DNA of 7,393 nucleotides from Oscillospiraceae bacterium (lineage in GTDB: Bacteria; Bacillota; Clostridia; Oscillospirales; Oscillospiraceae). The notes below the pieces were generated by a model. The model made no database searches. It worked only from the letters and a program-made list of their open reading frames with translations, and was not told the DNA's origin. Positions within the stretch are counted from its first letter, which is position 1. Each line of letters starts with the position of its first letter. Of the stretch, positions 6,462 to 7,393 are shown one piece after another. The translations under genes and the position numbers were made by a program. The stretch lies in assembly GCA_017438675.1 (NCBI GenBank), contig JAFRUW010000093.1, forward strand, positions 1 to 7,393, written 5' to 3'.

Positions 6462-6479
6462 CTGAAACGTACCTGAAAC
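6462..6479. repeat. Direct repeat CTGAAAC with 11-bp period
   Basis: CTGAAAC occurs at 6462-6468 and again at 6473-6479, centre to centre 11 bp, about one helical turn. Paired half-sites at this spacing are typical of response-regulator binding, but no regulator gene is in the window. It lies 101-118 bp upstream of the surface protein start. Confidence 0.35.
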
Positions 6480-6492
6480 AGCAGATACTTTT

Positions 6493-6523
6493 AAAAAAAA
6501 CTGCCCGGACTCAAATCGGGCAG
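6493..6523 (-). terminator. Rho-independent terminator of the CHAP hydrolase gene
   Basis: On the minus strand, CTGCCCG (6523-6517) pairs with CGGGCAG (6507-6501) around a 9-nt loop, followed at once by eight T residues (6500-6493). It starts 12 bp after the stop codon of the CHAP gene and separates it from the surface protein gene, which must then have its own promoter. Confidence 0.92.
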
Positions 6524-6535
6524 ACTATAATTATT

Positions 6536-7249
6536 CTACAGCAGCAGCTTTGACCATGTGTCTTTACCGACGACGCCGTCGGATTCGATCTTTCTCGCAT
6601 TCTGAAACTTTTTTACGGCGGCTTTTGTCCTGGGTCCGAAATGGCCGTCCACATCACCGCAGTTGAATCCGTAACCGTTTAAAAGAATCTGCAGCGCCTT
6701 CACAGAGTCTCCCCTGCTGCCCTCCTTAAGCTTTGGAAGCGTCAAATCAACACCTCCCTCCGCGGCTGACGCTGCTTTATACTTCGGTCTGTAAGCCCCC
6801 AGAACCACGTTCAGCTTCCTCGTCCTCCGCATCACCTTGCCTCCGTTGTCGTTGTTTGTAAGGCTTGTATTGCCCTCTATGCAGGTCACGGAGGTTTTTG
6901 TCGCACTCTCGCAGATGCCTATATGCTCGGCGGACTTGTCGGAATTGAAATTATAGAATATCAGATCTCCGGGCTTATATCCCAAGGTCACCCACAGATT
7001 GCGGTTTTTTGCGTACTTCATCAGTGCTGTGCAGCTCGCCGTCTTTTCCCCGCCGAAGAACAGGTCGCTTGAATGGCATTCAAAGAACAGCCACCATATA
7101 AAAACGCAGCACCAGGGGTACGACGAGCCCGAAACCTTCCTGCCGTAGTACGCCGTGTTGTATTTCACATTGTTGCTCCCCGGCGGGTTTTCGGAAACGC
7201 CTATCTGCTCCTTTGCCAGCGCCAGTATCTCACTCGCGGTACATGCCAT
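6536..7249 (-). CDS. CHAP-domain peptidoglycan hydrolase with C-terminal PG_binding_1 domain (endolysin-like)
   Basis: A 237-aa cell-wall hydrolase. CHAP enzymes cleave peptidoglycan as amidases or cross-bridge endopeptidases; which bond is cut here cannot be read from sequence. Residues 1-155 form the CHAP domain: the Cys nucleophile in YPWCCVFIWW (C47 expected, C48 adjacent), the His in SAEHIGI (H109), and a polar third residue in CIEGNTS (E125 or N127). GDLIFYNF at 94-101 and VLGAYRPKY at 149-157 are also characteristic of the family. A short linker leads to a PG_binding_1 module (about 175-237), with GDSVKALQILLNGYGF and DGHFGPRTKAAVKKFQ clearly visible. There is no signal peptide or membrane segment, as in phage endolysins that exit via a holin, yet no holin or other phage gene is seen here. 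GGAGGGG (7254-7260) lies 4 nt before the ATG. It appears monocistronic. Confidence 0.9.
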   Translation of the reverse strand: MACTASEILALAKEQIGVSENPPGSNNVKYNTAYYGRKVSGSSYPWCCVFIWWLFFECHSSDLFFGGEKTASCTALMKYAKNRNLWVTLGYKPGDLIFYNFNSDKSAEHIGICESATKTSVTCIEGNTSLTNNDNGGKVMRRTRKLNVVLGAYRPKYKAASAAEGGVDLTLPKLKEGSRGDSVKALQILLNGYGFNCGDVDGHFGPRTKAAVKKFQNARKIESDGVVGKDTWSKLLL

Positions 7250-7281
7250 GATTCCCCTCCCCTCACAGGAATATTCATACT

Positions 7282-7311
7282 ATCCTATGCGGTAAAGAGG
7301 AGATGTGACAA
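7282..7311 (-). promoter_or_regulatory. Candidate promoter of the CHAP hydrolase gene
   Basis: Minus-strand TTGTCA (7311-7306, five of six) and TAGGAT (7287-7282, four of six) are spaced 18 bp apart, predicting a start near 7275 and a leader of about 25 nt carrying the GGAGGGG site. The -35 box overlaps the T tract of the preceding terminator, a compact arrangement. Confidence 0.5.
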
Positions 7312-7357
7312 AAAAACACCGAAGACCGTGCAAATCAGGCGGAATCATCGGTGTTTT
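7310..7357 (-). terminator. Rho-independent terminator of a gene beyond the right edge
   Basis: A 10-bp stem, AAAACACCGA / TCGGTGTTTT (7313-7322 with 7348-7357), encloses 25 bases that hold a small inner pairing (CCG/CGG). On the minus strand it ends in seven T residues (7316-7310); on the plus strand only four T follow the GC part. It best fits the end of a minus-strand gene entering from the right. Positions 7358-7393 are too short to identify that gene. Confidence 0.7.
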
Positions 7358-7393
7358 GTATTCAGTTTAGAACTATATCAAGGAATCGGCGAA

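Noticed and set aside
7358..7393. C-terminal end of a minus-strand CDS entering from the right
   Set aside because: All three minus-strand frames reach a stop within these 36 bases, leaving 4-9 residues at most, so the frame and product cannot be chosen; only the terminator after it is supported.

Overview
The window looks like chromosomal DNA from a low-to-mid-GC Gram-positive anaerobe, most likely a gut-type clostridium (Bacillota, Clostridia; an Oscillospirales/Ruminococcaceae-like lineage is my best guess). The reasons are strong purine-rich Shine-Dalgarno sites before every gene, consensus sigma-A promoters, compact rho-independent terminators, an mltG/alaS neighbourhood as known in Bacillota, a short archaeal/eukaryotic-type prolyl-tRNA synthetase, and a membrane-anchored beta-helix surface protein. 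The taxonomic call is inference from gene content, not a database result.

Layout, left to right. Positions 1-1850, minus strand, hold a probable two-gene operon: mltG (endolytic peptidoglycan transglycosylase, 440 aa) followed after 42 bp by the first 161 codons of alaS, which runs off the left edge. Positions 1851-2106 form a divergent intergenic region. Positions 2107-2250, plus strand, carry a 47-residue protein very rich in Cys, Gly and Asn, with its own Shine-Dalgarno site and a strong terminator. Positions 2307-2846, minus strand, encode a DJ-1/PfpI-family protein. It diverges from proS (plus, 3072-4508); the 225 bp between them hold two perfectly spaced sigma-A promoters pointing at proS and one pointing at the DJ-1 gene, with overlapping elements. 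A bidirectional terminator separates proS from a convergent 595-aa secreted, C-terminally anchored beta-helix protein (4574-6361, minus). Upstream of that on the same strand is a CHAP plus peptidoglycan-binding wall hydrolase of endolysin type (6536-7249, minus), bounded by terminators on both sides. The last 144 bp hold its promoter region and the terminator of a gene beyond the right edge.

Functionally the window mixes translation housekeeping (alaS, proS), cell-envelope work (mltG, the surface protein, the CHAP hydrolase), one stress/quality-control-type protein (DJ-1) and one small unknown. No tRNA, rRNA, CRISPR array, insertion sequence or integrase is visible. I see no clear undescribed multi-gene system. 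The most interesting items are the 47-aa Cys/Gly/Asn protein, the ten-cysteine surface beta-helix protein with its proline-rich stalk and upstream repeats, and the signal-less endolysin-like gene that stands alone.
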